Of a stretch of DNA of 64,000 nucleotides, positions 1 through 10,053 are shown in pieces. This DNA comes from Rathayibacter sp. SD072 (lineage in GTDB: Bacteria; Actinomycetota; Actinomycetes; Actinomycetales; Microbacteriaceae), in assembly GCF_017355185.1 (NCBI RefSeq), contig NZ_JADILJ010000011.1, forward strand, positions 25,212-89,211, written 5' to 3'. Position 1 is the first letter of the stretch, and each line of letters opens with the position of its first letter. The notes below the pieces were generated by a model, which searched no databases, was not told the DNA's origin, and saw nothing but the letters and a program-made list of their open reading frames with translations. A program made the translations under genes and the position numbers.

Positions 1-370
1 TTCCGAGCACGCCCGTCCCCTCCCAGAACGCCGCGGAGCACCGCTCGGAAGTCGTGGTGGCGCCGGCGAGGACATCGGCGATCGCCGCCAGCTCCTCGAG
101 GTCGAGCTCCCCGAGCCGCGGGGCGCCGAACGTCCGGTCCTGGCCCGAGAGGTCGTCCCACTGGGCGAGCGGATGCAGCACCGTCCCTGCGCGCTCCGCG
201 ACCTCGCGCCACCTCAGCGGCTCCCCCGCGTCATCGGAGGCGGGATGCAGGATCCGCACGGCGGCCTCGAACAGCGGCGGAACGATGCCCTCGAACGTGG
301 CGAACGGGCCCAGCGCGTCGAGCACCCAGCGGCCCCGCTCCGGGTCGGTCTCGGCGTGGAGGGCGCTCAT
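1..370 (-). CDS. Hypothetical protein, 3' part cut by window edge
   Basis: An open frame runs leftward from an ATG at 370 (MSALHAETDPERGRW...) and has no stop before position 1, so only the first 123 or so residues are visible. The composition is soluble and acidic, with no signal peptide, membrane segment or motif I recognise. It lies 9 bp downstream of the glycosyltransferase stop at 380, so it is probably co-transcribed with the two glycosyltransferase genes. No function can be assigned. Confidence 0.6.
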   Translation of the reverse strand, partial: MSALHAETDPERGRWVLDALGPFATFEGIVPPLFEAAVRILHPASDDAGEPLRWREVAERAGTVLHPLAQWDDLSGQDRTFGAPRLGELDLEELAAIADVLAGATTTSERCSAAFWEGTGVLG

Positions 371-379
371 CCGGTCAGG

Positions 380-1704
<1,325 letters not shown>

Positions 1705-1708
<4 letters not shown>

Positions 1709-3846
1709 GACGCTCCCAGCACGAGATCCGAGCGCAGCGGCCGCTCCTGGTCGGCCGTGGCGTGCGCGTAGACGCCCGAGAGGGCTCGCGCCATGGCCTC
1801 GATCGTGTACCGCTCGGCGACCATCGCGCGGCCTCGCTCCGAGGCGTCCTGGGCCAACGGACCGCCCGCCAGATCGAGGGCGTCCCCGGCGGCACCGGCC
1901 AGTGCGGCGCAGTCGGCGGTGTCGATCAGGAATCCGGTGACGCCGTCCTCGACATAGGTGACCGGACCGCCGGTCGCGGGAGCGACGACGACGAGGCCCG
2001 CGGCGAGCGCCTCGAGCAGGGCGATGCCGAACTCCTCCTTCACGCTGGCGCAGACGTACGCGCCTCCCGGGGCGGCGAGACCCGGCCTGCCGTGCCGGAC
2101 CGCGCCCAGCCACCGGGCGACCGTGCCGTTGGGCCGGTGACCGGCGAGCAGGAGACCCGCCGAGGAGCCGCCCGCGGCGCCGATGCGGTCGAGCTGCTCG
2201 CGCTCGTCCGGGCTGGGGTCGGCGAGATCGCCGCCCACCAGCACGAGGTTCGCGCGCCGGCGCAGCGACGGGTCGCCGGCCCACGCCTCGGCCAGGGCGG
2301 CCATGCCCTTGACCCGGTGCAGGCGGCCGACGCTGAGCAGCAGGGGCAGGCCGCGCCGCTCCTCCGGGAGCTCGCGGAGGAGCTCGTCGAGGGCCGAGAG
2401 GTCGTCGCCCGCGTCGAGCGCGACGGGCTCGCCCGCGGCGGCACTCCGCGCGGCCCGCTCGCCCCGCTCGACCAGGCGCACGTCGATCCCCTCGGGGACG
2501 ATCGTGTGCCGCTCCGGATGCGCGGTGATGTCGATGCCGATCAGCTCGCGCATGCTCCGCTCCAGCTCCGCCCGCGGAAACAGGACGGTGTGGGCGGCAT
2601 CGGCCGCGAGTCGCTGCACGAGGCGCACTCGGAACCAGAAGTGGTCCACGGCGTCGCGGTCGCCGAAGTCGGCCCGCGACAGAGCGCCGGAGGCGTCCAG
2701 GCCCGCGATGAGCGCGTGCGGATCCGGGGCGACGGTGAACACGACGGGGATCTCGAGCTCGCGGGCGACCGCGGCGGCGGCCAGCGACCCGACGTCGGCC
2801 ATCCGCAGGTGCAGCACGTCGACCCGTCCTGCCGCGCTCAGGATCCGGCGGATCCCCCGCTCGGCCGCGACCCGGCGCGGCCAGGCCTCGGGCATGGGTA
2901 CCGCGGGTCCCGCGAAGGGCACGGGCGCGAAGCCGTGGCCGGAGGATGGCAGCTCGGCGAGAGCGCGCTCCGCCTCGGCCGGTGTCCCGCGCGAGAGCGT
3001 GAGGACGCGCTCGATGCCGTCCTCGCCCTCGAGCGCGTCGCCGAGCCGGACCAGCAGCGTCGCGATGCCGCCGTTGTCCCCGGCGCCCACTCGCGTGAGC
3101 GTGCCGTCGATGTCGGCGTGCACGAAGAGCTGCGCGATGGTCGGTCCCGCGTCAGAGACCGGAGCCGGAGCGTGGTCGAGGAGCGCGGTGCGCGCGATCG
3201 AGCCCAGCGCGCCGTCCAGTCCGGTCAGGCGCGACAGCAGCAGCTCGGCGTCGTCGGAGCGGCGCTCCCCGAGCGCGTCGATGGCCGCGGCCCGGGCGTC
3301 GAAGCCCTCGGCCTCGTCGGCGGCCACTTCGAGCAGGGTCCGCTCGGCGATCGCACCGGGCACGAGGCCCAGGGTCTCGACGACGCGCGAGCGGGCGCCG
3401 GGGTCGCGCTCGCCGATCAGCACGCCCTCGAGGGCGAGCGAGATCGGATCGGGCGTCGAGGGCGCCCACAGCAGCAGGGTGCGCTGGGCCAGCATGCCGG
3501 CGAAACCGCCCGCGCCGATCATCCGGAGCAGAGGGCCGACGGCGCTGGGGCGAGGGAGGCGTCCGCCGAACGCCCATGCCGCGTGCTCGCGGATGAAGGG
3601 CCGCTCATCGGCGAGCAGGCGCAGCAGCGCCAGATCGGCCTCCTCGTCGAAGACCTGGGCGAGCGAGTGCACCGCGGCGATGGCCGTCAGCTGGTCGGAG
3701 GGGTCGAGAGCGGCGCGGGTCAGCAGGCGCACCGCGCGACCGCCTCCGTCGCTGACCGCGGCGATGGTGAGCTCGTCGGCGGCCCGGATCGCCTCGAGCA
3801 GGGTGGGCGCGCCGCGCACGGCATCGAGAACGGTCTGGGTGGCCAC
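1705..3846 (-). CDS. HEAT-repeat/GT4 glycosyltransferase fusion
   Basis: A 713-residue two-part protein. Residues about 1-230 are short helical repeats of HEAT/armadillo type (IREHAAWAFG, ARAAAIDALGERR). Residues about 235-700 form a GT-B glycosyltransferase of family GT4: HADIDGTLTRVGAGDNGGIA near 243, LSVGRLHRVKGM near 505, and the EX7E motif at E604/E612 followed by GGPVTYVEDGVTGFL. The general layout recalls sucrose-synthase-like GT4 enzymes, but the N-terminal repeats are an unusual addition that may bind a protein partner or scaffold. The ATG at 3846 is the only good start. It overlaps the next glycosyltransferase by 4 bp. Substrate unknown. Confidence 0.8.
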
Positions 3847-4039
3847 GGTTCACCTGGTCTCGTCGGGGCGGATGGGGCGGCACCTCCGCACCGCTCGTCC
3901 TTCGGAGCCCTCGGGCTCGACGGATCGCGGTATCGGCGGACCGAGTACGAGCATGCCGGGGCGAGCGCTGGGATTTCACCACTTGCGGACACCCCCGGAC
4001 TGTGCGCACTGTCAAGGGGGTACCGCCTCCGATCCGCGT

Positions 4040-4059
4040 CCTCCACGCGCGCGTGGAGG
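4040..4059 (-). terminator. Inverted repeat downstream of the PHP gene
   Basis: CCTCCACGCGCGCGTGGAGG is a perfect 20-bp palindrome 12 bp past the PHP stop, without a clear T-run. It is the most likely transcription end for the PHP gene. The rest of the 225-bp gap (3847-4071) holds a TTGACA on the minus strand at 4015-4010, a possible -35 for the HEAT-GT gene, although no good -10 follows it. Confidence 0.5.
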
Positions 4060-4071
4060 CGCGGGACGTGC

Positions 4072-5061
4072 TCAGGAGCGCCGGGTCCACTCCAGCAGCC
4101 GGTCCACCGGCCAGGTGGTCACGATCCGCTCCTCGGGCACGCCGAGCCGCTCGGCGCGCTCGGCCCCGTAGTCCAGCAGGCCGAGCTGGCCCGGAGCGTG
4201 CGCGTCGCTGTCGATCGAGAAGAGGCAGCCCGCGTCCAGAGCCAGGGCGATCAGCTCGTCCGGCGGGTCCTCCCGCTCGGGCCGGGAGTTGATCTCGACG
4301 GCCGTCCCGTGATCGGCGCACGCGCGGAAGACGGCGACGGCGTCGAACTCCGACGGCGGACGGGTGCCCCGCTCCCCGCCGACGAGCCTGCCGGTGACGT
4401 GCCCGAGCACGTCCGTCCGCGGATCGGACGCCGCCGCGACCAGGCGCGCCGTCATCTCGCGCCGCGGGGTCCGCAGCTTCGAGTGCGCGCTCGCCACGAC
4501 GACGTCGAGGCGGTCGAGCAGCTCCGGCGTCTGATCGAGCGAGCCGTCCTCGAGCACGTCGACCTCGATCCCGCTCAGCAGACGGAGCGGCCCGGTGTCG
4601 AGGGTCGCGAGGTGGGCGAGCTGCTCCTCGAGGCGGTCTGCGCTGAGGCCGTGCGCGACGCGCAGACGAGGGGAGTGATCGGTCAGCGCCAGGTACTCGT
4701 GCCCGAGCGCGCGGGCCGCGTCCGCCATCGCGAGGATCGGAGTCGCGCCGTCCGACCACTCGCTGTGGCTGTGCAGATCGCCCCGCAGTCTGCCGCGCAG
4801 GGCGCTCGTCGGCAGCGGGTCGCTCCCGCGCAGGTCGGCGAGGTAGTCCGGCACCCGACCTTCCCGCGCCTGGCTGATCACGGTGAAGGTCGTGTCCCCG
4901 ATCCCGGCCGCGCGGCGGACGGCACCGAGATCCTCGCGCTCGGCCTCCGTCATGCCCTCGAGCACTGCGATCGCCTTGCGGAACGCCTTGGCGCGGTACT
5001 TCGAGGCGCGCTCCCGCTCGAGCAGTGTCGCGATCTCGTGCAGTGCGTCGAGGGGATCCAT
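4072..5061 (-). CDS. PHP-domain metal-dependent phosphoesterase
   Basis: 329 residues. The first 80 are a helical domain like the 8-kDa/helix-hairpin-helix part of PolX-type proteins (RKAIAVLEGM, RRAAGIGDTTFTVI). From residue 94 follows a PHP domain: GDLHSHSEWSDG (H97, H99), LALTDHSP, a GIEVDVLEDG stretch, VVVASAHSKL, GHVTGRL, AVEINSRPEREDPP and SIDSDAHAPGQLG. These are the metal-binding histidine/aspartate motifs in their usual order. There is no polymerase palm domain, so it resembles stand-alone PolX-like PHP proteins with histidinol-phosphatase-like or DNA-end-processing phosphoesterase activity. The exact substrate is not determined by sequence. It stands alone on the minus strand. Confidence 0.85.
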   Translation of the reverse strand: MDPLDALHEIATLLERERASKYRAKAFRKAIAVLEGMTEAEREDLGAVRRAAGIGDTTFTVISQAREGRVPDYLADLRGSDPLPTSALRGRLRGDLHSHSEWSDGATPILAMADAARALGHEYLALTDHSPRLRVAHGLSADRLEEQLAHLATLDTGPLRLLSGIEVDVLEDGSLDQTPELLDRLDVVVASAHSKLRTPRREMTARLVAAASDPRTDVLGHVTGRLVGGERGTRPPSEFDAVAVFRACADHGTAVEINSRPEREDPPDELIALALDAGCLFSIDSDAHAPGQLGLLDYGAERAERLGVPEERIVTTWPVDRLLEWTRRS

Positions 5062-5100
5062 GTCCCCCGGTCTAGCAGACGCGGTCGCCCGTGCGGGGGA

Positions 5101-5865
5101 TCACCCTCGGCGCTCGACCAGCGCCCGCAGCGCGTCCCGCACGAACCGTGCGCCCGCGACCCCGCCGTAGGCCGCGGCGAAGCGCTCGTCCTCGACGTAC
5201 ATCGCGCCGAGTCCGAGCAGGTACTCGTCACTCGGCCCGCCCGTCGCGTCCCGAGGCGTGCCCGGCACCTCGGCCAGCCATGCGCGGTGCCGCTCGGCGA
5301 GTGCGAGCGCCTCCTCCCCCTCCGGATCCGCTCCGCTCGCCGCCGCGGCGGTCCACGCGCCGGCCAGGTCCGCCTGCCTCCGGCGCCACTGCTCCCGCTG
5401 CTCCTCGCTCATCGAGCGCCACCAGCGGTCGCCGTCGGCGTAGGCCGGCGCACCCCAGCGGCGCTCCACCTCCTCGCGGTGCTCCGCGTGGTCGAACCCG
5501 TCGAACATCTCCTCGGCCATGGGCCCTGTCCCCTCCTTCATCGTCCCGACGGTCCCGGCGACCGCTCGGATGCGGCGGTCCAGCCGCCGCCGCTCCTCCC
5601 GCAGGACGTCGAGGTGCCGCTCCAGAGCGGTCACGGGCTCGGTGTCGCGCCGGAGGATCTCCCCGATCTCGGCCAGCCCGAGACCGAGGTCGCGCAGCAG
5701 CAGGATCCGCTGCAGCGTCACGAGCGCGGCGGCGTCGTAGTAGCGGTACCCGTTCGCCCCCACCCGGCTCGGCGGCAGGAGCCCCTGGGCTCCGTAGTGC
5801 CGCAGCGTCCGGCTGGTCGTTCCCGCCAGGCGCGCCACCTCGTGCACCGACCACTCCCGCTCCAC
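5101..5865 (-). CDS. MerR-family regulator with TipAS-like sensor domain
   Basis: 254 residues. The N-terminal winged helix (SVHEVARLAGTTSRTLRHY, then NGYRYYD) is classic MerR, followed by a dimerising coiled coil (residues about 75-115). The C-terminal half (EEMFDGFDHAEHREEV, RWWRSMSEEQREQW, AYADGDRWW) matches the TipAS antibiotic-recognition fold of TipA/Mta/SkgA regulators. GTG 5865 was chosen over upstream in-frame starts because AGGAAGGAGG precedes it at good spacing and the MerR domain begins immediately. It probably senses a xenobiotic or peptide and activates its own promoter. It is divergent from the DUF4097/PadR operon. Confidence 0.85.
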   Translation of the reverse strand: MEREWSVHEVARLAGTTSRTLRHYGAQGLLPPSRVGANGYRYYDAAALVTLQRILLLRDLGLGLAEIGEILRRDTEPVTALERHLDVLREERRRLDRRIRAVAGTVGTMKEGTGPMAEEMFDGFDHAEHREEVERRWGAPAYADGDRWWRSMSEEQREQWRRRQADLAGAWTAAAASGADPEGEEALALAERHRAWLAEVPGTPRDATGGPSDEYLLGLGAMYVEDERFAAAYGGVAGARFVRDALRALVERRG

Positions 5866-5915
5866 CGCGCCCTCCTTCCTCCGCCCGCCGACCGGATCCG
5901 GCGGCGGTGGAAGCG

Positions 5916-5946
5916 ACGGTACGGGTTGACGCGGCGTCAGAGTCAA
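5916..5946 (-). promoter_or_regulatory. MerR-type promoter and operator of the TipAS regulator
   Basis: On the minus strand TTGACT (5946-5941) and TACCGT (5921-5916) are separated by exactly 19 bp, the over-long spacer typical of MerR-activated promoters. Centred in the spacer is the palindrome TGACGCCGCGTCA (5939-5927). The geometry fits autoregulation by the adjacent MerR protein, which would untwist the spacer to activate transcription. Confidence 0.65.
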
Positions 5947-5995
5947 GACGGCCGGAACTGCGGACTCGCTGAGCGGTCTTGCCCCTCCGATGAGT

Positions 5996-6035
5996 CGAGA
6001 TATATCGTGACTTCCACCACTCGCGATATATCGCG
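5996..6035 (+). promoter_or_regulatory. Paired ATATATCG palindromes, likely PadR operator
   Basis: CGCGATATATCGCG at 6022-6035 is a perfect 14-bp palindrome, and an imperfect copy CGAGATATATCGTG lies at 5996-6009, 26 bp away. These AT-rich cores stand out in GC-rich DNA, directly upstream of the DUF4097/PadR operon. The inference is autorepression by the PadR protein encoded at 6986. Confidence 0.6.
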
Positions 6036-6080
6036 TTACACGCAAGGGCTCCTCACCGGGGCCGGAAGAAGGAGGAGCTC

Positions 6081-6989
6081 ATGTCGCTCGAGAAATGGCT
6101 CGTGCAGGCGGGCGAGTCGAAGGTCATCGACCTCGACGTCGTCCGCTCGGTCAAGATCGCCCTCGTGGGCGGCCAGATCGACGTCATCGCGCACGACGAG
6201 CCGACGGCTCGCGTCGAGGTGCACAGCGTCGGCGGCCGCGCGCTCAAGGTCTCGATGGAGGGCGACCGCCTCGAGATCGACCACGTGCAGCTGCGTTGGG
6301 ACTCGATCGTCGAGGTCGTGAAGGGACTGGGCCGTCGCGGCGATCGCGCCGACATCAGCCTGCTCGTCCCCCGCGGCGTGGCTCTCAAGTTCGACACCGT
6401 CTCGGCCGACGGGCTCGTCTCGGGCCTGCACAGCGACGCCCGCATCTCGACCGTCGGCGGCGACGTCGTGGTCGACGGACTGCACGGCGACATCGACGTG
6501 AACACCGTCCACGGCGAGCTCTCGGTGCGCAACCACACCGGGCGCGTCACGGCGCACACCGTCTCGGGCGACGTCACCGCGGCCGGAGAGCTCACGCGCT
6601 TCTCGGTCGACGGAGTCTCGGGCAGCGTCTTCGTCGACGCCGAGGGCACTCCCGACCAGATCCAGGCCAACACCGTCAGCGGCGACCTCACCGTCCGCGT
6701 CGACGAGGGCCTGGGCGCCCGCTACCGCATCAACACCGTCTCGGGCACTCTCCAGCTCGACGGCTCGGTCGTGCGCGGCACCTTCGGCCGCGGCTACACC
6801 TCGACCACCGGCTCGCTCGACTCGAAGTGGGTCGACATCGCCGCCAACTCGGTCACGGGAGACGTGACCGTCGTGCGCCGCAGCCCCGTCACCGCCTCCG
6901 CCCCGAGCAGCGAGAGCGCAGGCTGGGGCTCGCCCGACGCCGGCACCTCGACCGACGACCAGCGCCCCGTCGACGGAGGTGCCCTGTGA
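6081..6989 (+). CDS. DUF4097-family beta-repeat protein
   Basis: 302 residues without signal peptide or membrane segment. From about residue 95 the chain is made of recurring short beta-strand repeats (ISTVGGDVVV, VNTVHGELSV, AHTVSGDVTA, ANTVSGDLTV, INTVSGTLQL), which is the DUF4097/adhesin-like beta-helix pattern. Such proteins are usually paired with PadR or DUF1700 regulators; their biochemical role is not established. A strong RBS (AGAAGGAGG) precedes ATG 6081. The gene overlaps the PadR gene by 4 bp. Confidence 0.8.
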   Translation: MSLEKWLVQAGESKVIDLDVVRSVKIALVGGQIDVIAHDEPTARVEVHSVGGRALKVSMEGDRLEIDHVQLRWDSIVEVVKGLGRRGDRADISLLVPRGVALKFDTVSADGLVSGLHSDARISTVGGDVVVDGLHGDIDVNTVHGELSVRNHTGRVTAHTVSGDVTAAGELTRFSVDGVSGSVFVDAEGTPDQIQANTVSGDLTVRVDEGLGARYRINTVSGTLQLDGSVVRGTFGRGYTSTTGSLDSKWVDIAANSVTGDVTVVRRSPVTASAPSSESAGWGSPDAGTSTDDQRPVDGGAL

Positions 6990-7675
6990 GCCCCGTCTTC
7001 GCGCACGGACGCCTGCGCCTCTACCTGCTCAGCCTCCTCGCCGAGGCCCCCAAGCACGGCTACGAGCTGATCCAGGCTCTGAGCGACCGGTTCGGCGGCA
7101 CCTACGCGCCGAGCGCCGGCACGGTGTACCCGCGCCTCGCGAAGCTCGAGGAGGAGGGCCTCGTGACGAAGGAGGCCGACGGCCGCAAGACCGTCTACTC
7201 CATCACCGACGACGGCCGCGCCGAGCTCGCGAACCGGGCGACGGACCTGGGCGACATCGAGGACGAGCTGACGGACTCGGTCCGCCGTCTCGCCGACGAG
7301 GTCCGCCTGGGCGTCGCGGAGGCGATGAAGAGCCTCCGCGCTGACCTCGCCAGCGCCGCCCGCGACGCGCGGGGCGACCGGGGCGACCGCGGGGAGTCCC
7401 GCACTCCCGAGCACTCGTCGGAGCAGCCGCCGCGCACGCAGGACGAGCCGACCGCCGAGCCCGCCCGCGAGCCGATGCCCGCTCCGACCGATGCGCGCAC
7501 GGCGTCGCGTCTCGCGCTCCGCGACGCGGAGGTGCTGCTCACCGAGTTCCGCGACGAGCTGCGCGCCGAGCTGCGGACGGCCGCCTCGCGCGGTGACGTC
7601 ACTCCCGAGAGCGTCGACGCCCTGCGCACCGCGCTCGAGCAGGCGCGCACCGCGGTCCGCTCGACCCTGGACTGA
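6986..7675 (+). CDS. PadR-family transcriptional regulator
   Basis: 229 residues. The N-terminal PadR winged helix is clear (LLSLLAEAPKHGYELIQ, then PSAGTVYPRLAKLEEEGLV and GRKTVYSITDDG). A variable, partly disordered linker rich in D, R and E (about 125-165) leads to a C-terminal helical segment that probably dimerises. GTG 6986 overlaps the preceding TGA (GTGA), so the two genes are translationally coupled. It most likely represses this operon through the ATATATCG palindromes at 5996-6035. The inducer is unknown. Confidence 0.85.
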   Translation: MSPVFAHGRLRLYLLSLLAEAPKHGYELIQALSDRFGGTYAPSAGTVYPRLAKLEEEGLVTKEADGRKTVYSITDDGRAELANRATDLGDIEDELTDSVRRLADEVRLGVAEAMKSLRADLASAARDARGDRGDRGESRTPEHSSEQPPRTQDEPTAEPAREPMPAPTDARTASRLALRDAEVLLTEFRDELRAELRTAASRGDVTPESVDALRTALEQARTAVRSTLD

Positions 7676-7688
7676 CCCGCACCACCAC

Positions 7689-7730
7689 CGCTGATGGCGG
7701 GGATCCCTCCCGGGGTCCCCGCCATCAGCG
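7689..7730 (+). terminator. Strong hairpin after the PadR gene
   Basis: A perfect 15-bp stem (CGCTGATGGCGGGGA pairing with 7716-7730) with a 12-nt loop begins 14 bp after the PadR stop. No T-run follows, as is common in actinobacteria. Transcription end of the DUF4097/PadR operon. Confidence 0.75.
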
Positions 7731-7895
7731 CGTCCGCTACCGAGTCCTCCCAGACCCGCCCCGCACACCCTCGAGAACACCCCTCGAGACGCCACCCCGG
7801 TCTGCGCTACGCCGCGCAGGGCGCACCGGAGCGGCATCCCGCACAAAGGCTTCCCGCCACCACCCCCCTTGCGCTCCCCTCGATCCGGACTATAT

Positions 7896-7907
7896 TTCCT
7901 ATAGGAT
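7896..7907 (+). promoter_or_regulatory. GntR-type operator TTCCTATAGGAT overlapping the operon promoter
   Basis: A 10-bp perfect palindrome TCCTATAGGA (7897-7906) sits 47 bp upstream of the TIM-barrel gene. A plausible promoter (TTGCGC 7869-7874, TATATT 7891-7896) abuts it, so a bound repressor would block transcription. The same palindrome lies at 32591-32602, in front of the kinase operon that also contains a GntR regulator. Confidence 0.7.
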
Positions 7908-7953
7908 CTTTTGTGCGTCCAGAGCCGGGCGCACCGAGTGCGAGGGAGCACGG

Positions 7954-8973
7954 ATGACCGACGTCACGACCGGCGCAGCAGACGCCGAAGCCCCGACCGG
8001 AGCCCAGACCTGGGACGGCGTCGACTGGGACCCCGACACCTGGACCGCCGAGACCTGGCCCATCGCCACCTGCCTCCACGGCATCCCCCCGGTCTCGCGC
8101 GACGGAGTCGCCCTGCACGACGCGGCCCCCGAGGTGTGGGACGACCTGTTCGCCCAGGTCGAGGGCGTCGGATTCACGCTCGCCGAGCTGGCCGACAGCC
8201 ACGTCCGCCCCGCCGACCTCGAGCCCTCACGCCGCGACGAGTTCCTCGACATCGCGCGCTGGCACGGCGTCGGCATCCCCTCCGTGCACCTGCAGCGCCA
8301 GAGCGTGATCATGCCGGGCCGCGAGGAGGAGAACCTCGCCTACGCGCACCGCACCATCGATGCGGCGGCCGAGTGGGGCATGAAGGTCTTCTCGACCGGA
8401 CTGCACCAGCCCTTCAGCGAGGCGCAGAAGCGCGCGCTGTGGTTCTGGACCGCCGAGGGACCGAAGGACCCCGACGACCCGGACGTCTGGAACGCCGCGG
8501 TCAGCCGCATCCGGGAGCTCGGGAAGCACGCCGCCGACGTCGGCCTGCCGCTCGCCCTCGAGCTCTACGAGGACACCTACCTCGGCACCGCCGACAGCGC
8601 CGTGCGCTTCGTCGAGGACGTGGGACTGGACAACGTGGGCCTCAACCCCGACGTCGCCAACCTCATCCGCCTGCACCGCCCGGTCGAGGACTGGCGCGAG
8701 CTCTTCGCCAAGACCCTCCCCTACGCCAACTACATGCACGTCAAGAACTACACGCGCGACGAGTCGGCCGACGGCAGCTGGGCGACCTCGGTGCCCTCGA
8801 GCATGGAGGCCGGGCTCATCAACTACCGGCAGGTGATGCGCGACGCCGTCGAGGGCGGATTCCGCGGGATCCTCCTCGCCGAGCACTACGGCGGCGACAG
8901 CCTCGGCATGTGCTCCACCAACCAGACCTACCTCCGCACCCTGCTCCCGCGGGCAGCCCGGACCTCGAAGTAA
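7954..8973 (+). CDS. Sugar-phosphate isomerase/epimerase-like TIM-barrel enzyme
   Basis: 339 residues of the xylose-isomerase-like/AP-endonuclease-2 TIM-barrel superfamily. Probable divalent-metal ligands fall in the usual order: E203 (LALELYED), D233 (LNPDVANL), H262 (YMHVKNY) and E310 (LLAEHYGGD). Family members isomerise, epimerise or decarboxylate small sugars and keto-sugar acids. It opens a five-gene operon with a dehydrogenase 12 bp downstream. With a tetrulose-type kinase under the same operator at 32.5 kb, a role in making or rearranging a tetrulose (for example as decarboxylase or isomerase) is a reasonable inference, not proven. Confidence 0.75.
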   Translation: MTDVTTGAADAEAPTGAQTWDGVDWDPDTWTAETWPIATCLHGIPPVSRDGVALHDAAPEVWDDLFAQVEGVGFTLAELADSHVRPADLEPSRRDEFLDIARWHGVGIPSVHLQRQSVIMPGREEENLAYAHRTIDAAAEWGMKVFSTGLHQPFSEAQKRALWFWTAEGPKDPDDPDVWNAAVSRIRELGKHAADVGLPLALELYEDTYLGTADSAVRFVEDVGLDNVGLNPDVANLIRLHRPVEDWRELFAKTLPYANYMHVKNYTRDESADGSWATSVPSSMEAGLINYRQVMRDAVEGGFRGILLAEHYGGDSLGMCSTNQTYLRTLLPRAARTSK

Positions 8974-8985
8974 GGACGCAGCACC

Positions 8986-9939
8986 ATGACCGCACGCAGA
9001 ATCGCCGTCGTCGGCTCCGGCTACATGGGCGGAGGCATGGCCCAGGTGCTCGCCCTCTCGGGCGCCACCGTCGTCATCGCCGACATCTCGGAGGAGATCG
9101 CCCGCAGCAACTACGAGCGCCTGCTCACCGAGACCGCGCAGTTCGTCGCCGACGGGCTCTTCCCCGAGGACGCCGTGGAGCGCATCCGCGAGAACCTCTC
9201 CCCCGCCGCCTCGATCGAGGAGGCCGTCGCCGACGCCGACTTCATCGAGGAGGCGGTGCCCGAGAAGATCGAGATCAAGCACGAGACCCTGCGGCGGATC
9301 AGCGCGGCCGCGCGTCCGGACGCGGTCATCGGATCCAACACCTCGACGATCCTGATCGGCTCGCTCGCCGAGGCGGTCACCGGCCCCGAGCGCTTCCTCG
9401 GCGTGCACTTCTCGAACCCGGCGCCGTTCATCCCCGGTGTCGAGCTGATCCCGCACTCCGCCACCTCCGAGAGCGCGATCGCCCTCGCCGAGGAGATCGT
9501 CGCGGCGACCGGCAAGGAGACGGCGCGGGTGAAGGACTCGACCGGCTTCGTGCTCAACCGCCTGCAGTACGCGCTGTTCCACGAGGCGACGCAGATCGTC
9601 GAGGAGGGCATCGCGACCCCCGAGGACATCGACACGATCGTGCGGACCACCTTCGGCTTCCGCCTGCCCGTGTTCGGCCCGTTCGCGATCGCCGACATGG
9701 CCGGGCTCGACGTCTACGCCTTCTGCTACGCGTCGCTGCAGACCCGCTGGCCCGAGCGCTTCGCGACCCCGGAGTCGCTCGCGCAGCTGGTCGAGGCCGG
9801 CAAGTTCGGCACGAAGTCGGGCGCCGGCTACCTCGACGTGCCCGCCGAGCGGACCGCCGAGCTCATCGCCTACCGCAACCGCGCCTACGTCGCCATCAAG
9901 AAGCTGATGGACGAGCTGGGCCCCGCCCCGATCGCCTGA
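8986..9939 (+). CDS. 3-hydroxyacyl-CoA-dehydrogenase-like NAD oxidoreductase
   Basis: 317 residues. The N-terminal NAD-binding Rossmann fold has GSGYMGGGMA near residue 9 and DADFIEEAVPE near 84. Then come IGSNTST, the catalytic-histidine region GVHFSNPAP, and the helical C-terminal dimer domain (STGFVLNRLQ, FGPFAIADMAGLD, GAGYLD). The fold also covers L-gulonate 3-dehydrogenase and other beta-hydroxyacid dehydrogenases, which fits better here because no thiolase, hydratase or acyl-CoA ligase is nearby. It probably oxidises a hydroxyl of a sugar acid, giving a substrate or product for the TIM-barrel enzyme. Confidence 0.8.
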   Translation: MTARRIAVVGSGYMGGGMAQVLALSGATVVIADISEEIARSNYERLLTETAQFVADGLFPEDAVERIRENLSPAASIEEAVADADFIEEAVPEKIEIKHETLRRISAAARPDAVIGSNTSTILIGSLAEAVTGPERFLGVHFSNPAPFIPGVELIPHSATSESAIALAEEIVAATGKETARVKDSTGFVLNRLQYALFHEATQIVEEGIATPEDIDTIVRTTFGFRLPVFGPFAIADMAGLDVYAFCYASLQTRWPERFATPESLAQLVEAGKFGTKSGAGYLDVPAERTAELIAYRNRAYVAIKKLMDELGPAPIA

Positions 9940-10053
9940 CCCGCGCCGCGGCGCTCACCCGCGCGACCGCCCTCCGCAGGCCGTCGCGCACCCGCCGGCG
10001 CGCTCGCACCACCCCCGCGCCACCCCCGACAGAGTCGTCAGAAAGGCCACCGC

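Noticed and set aside
1762..6321. A very long open frame (over 1500 codons) on the plus strand
   Set aside because: It is antisense to the glycosyltransferase, PHP and MerR genes. Its composition (Arg, Gly, Ala runs) has no domain motif and arises from high GC content, as does the 1189-codon frame at 29140-32709.
8986..9939. A role in fatty-acid beta-oxidation for the 3HAD-like protein
   Set aside because: No acyl-CoA dehydrogenase, hydratase, thiolase or ligase is nearby; the sugar-type neighbours fit a hydroxyacid dehydrogenase better.
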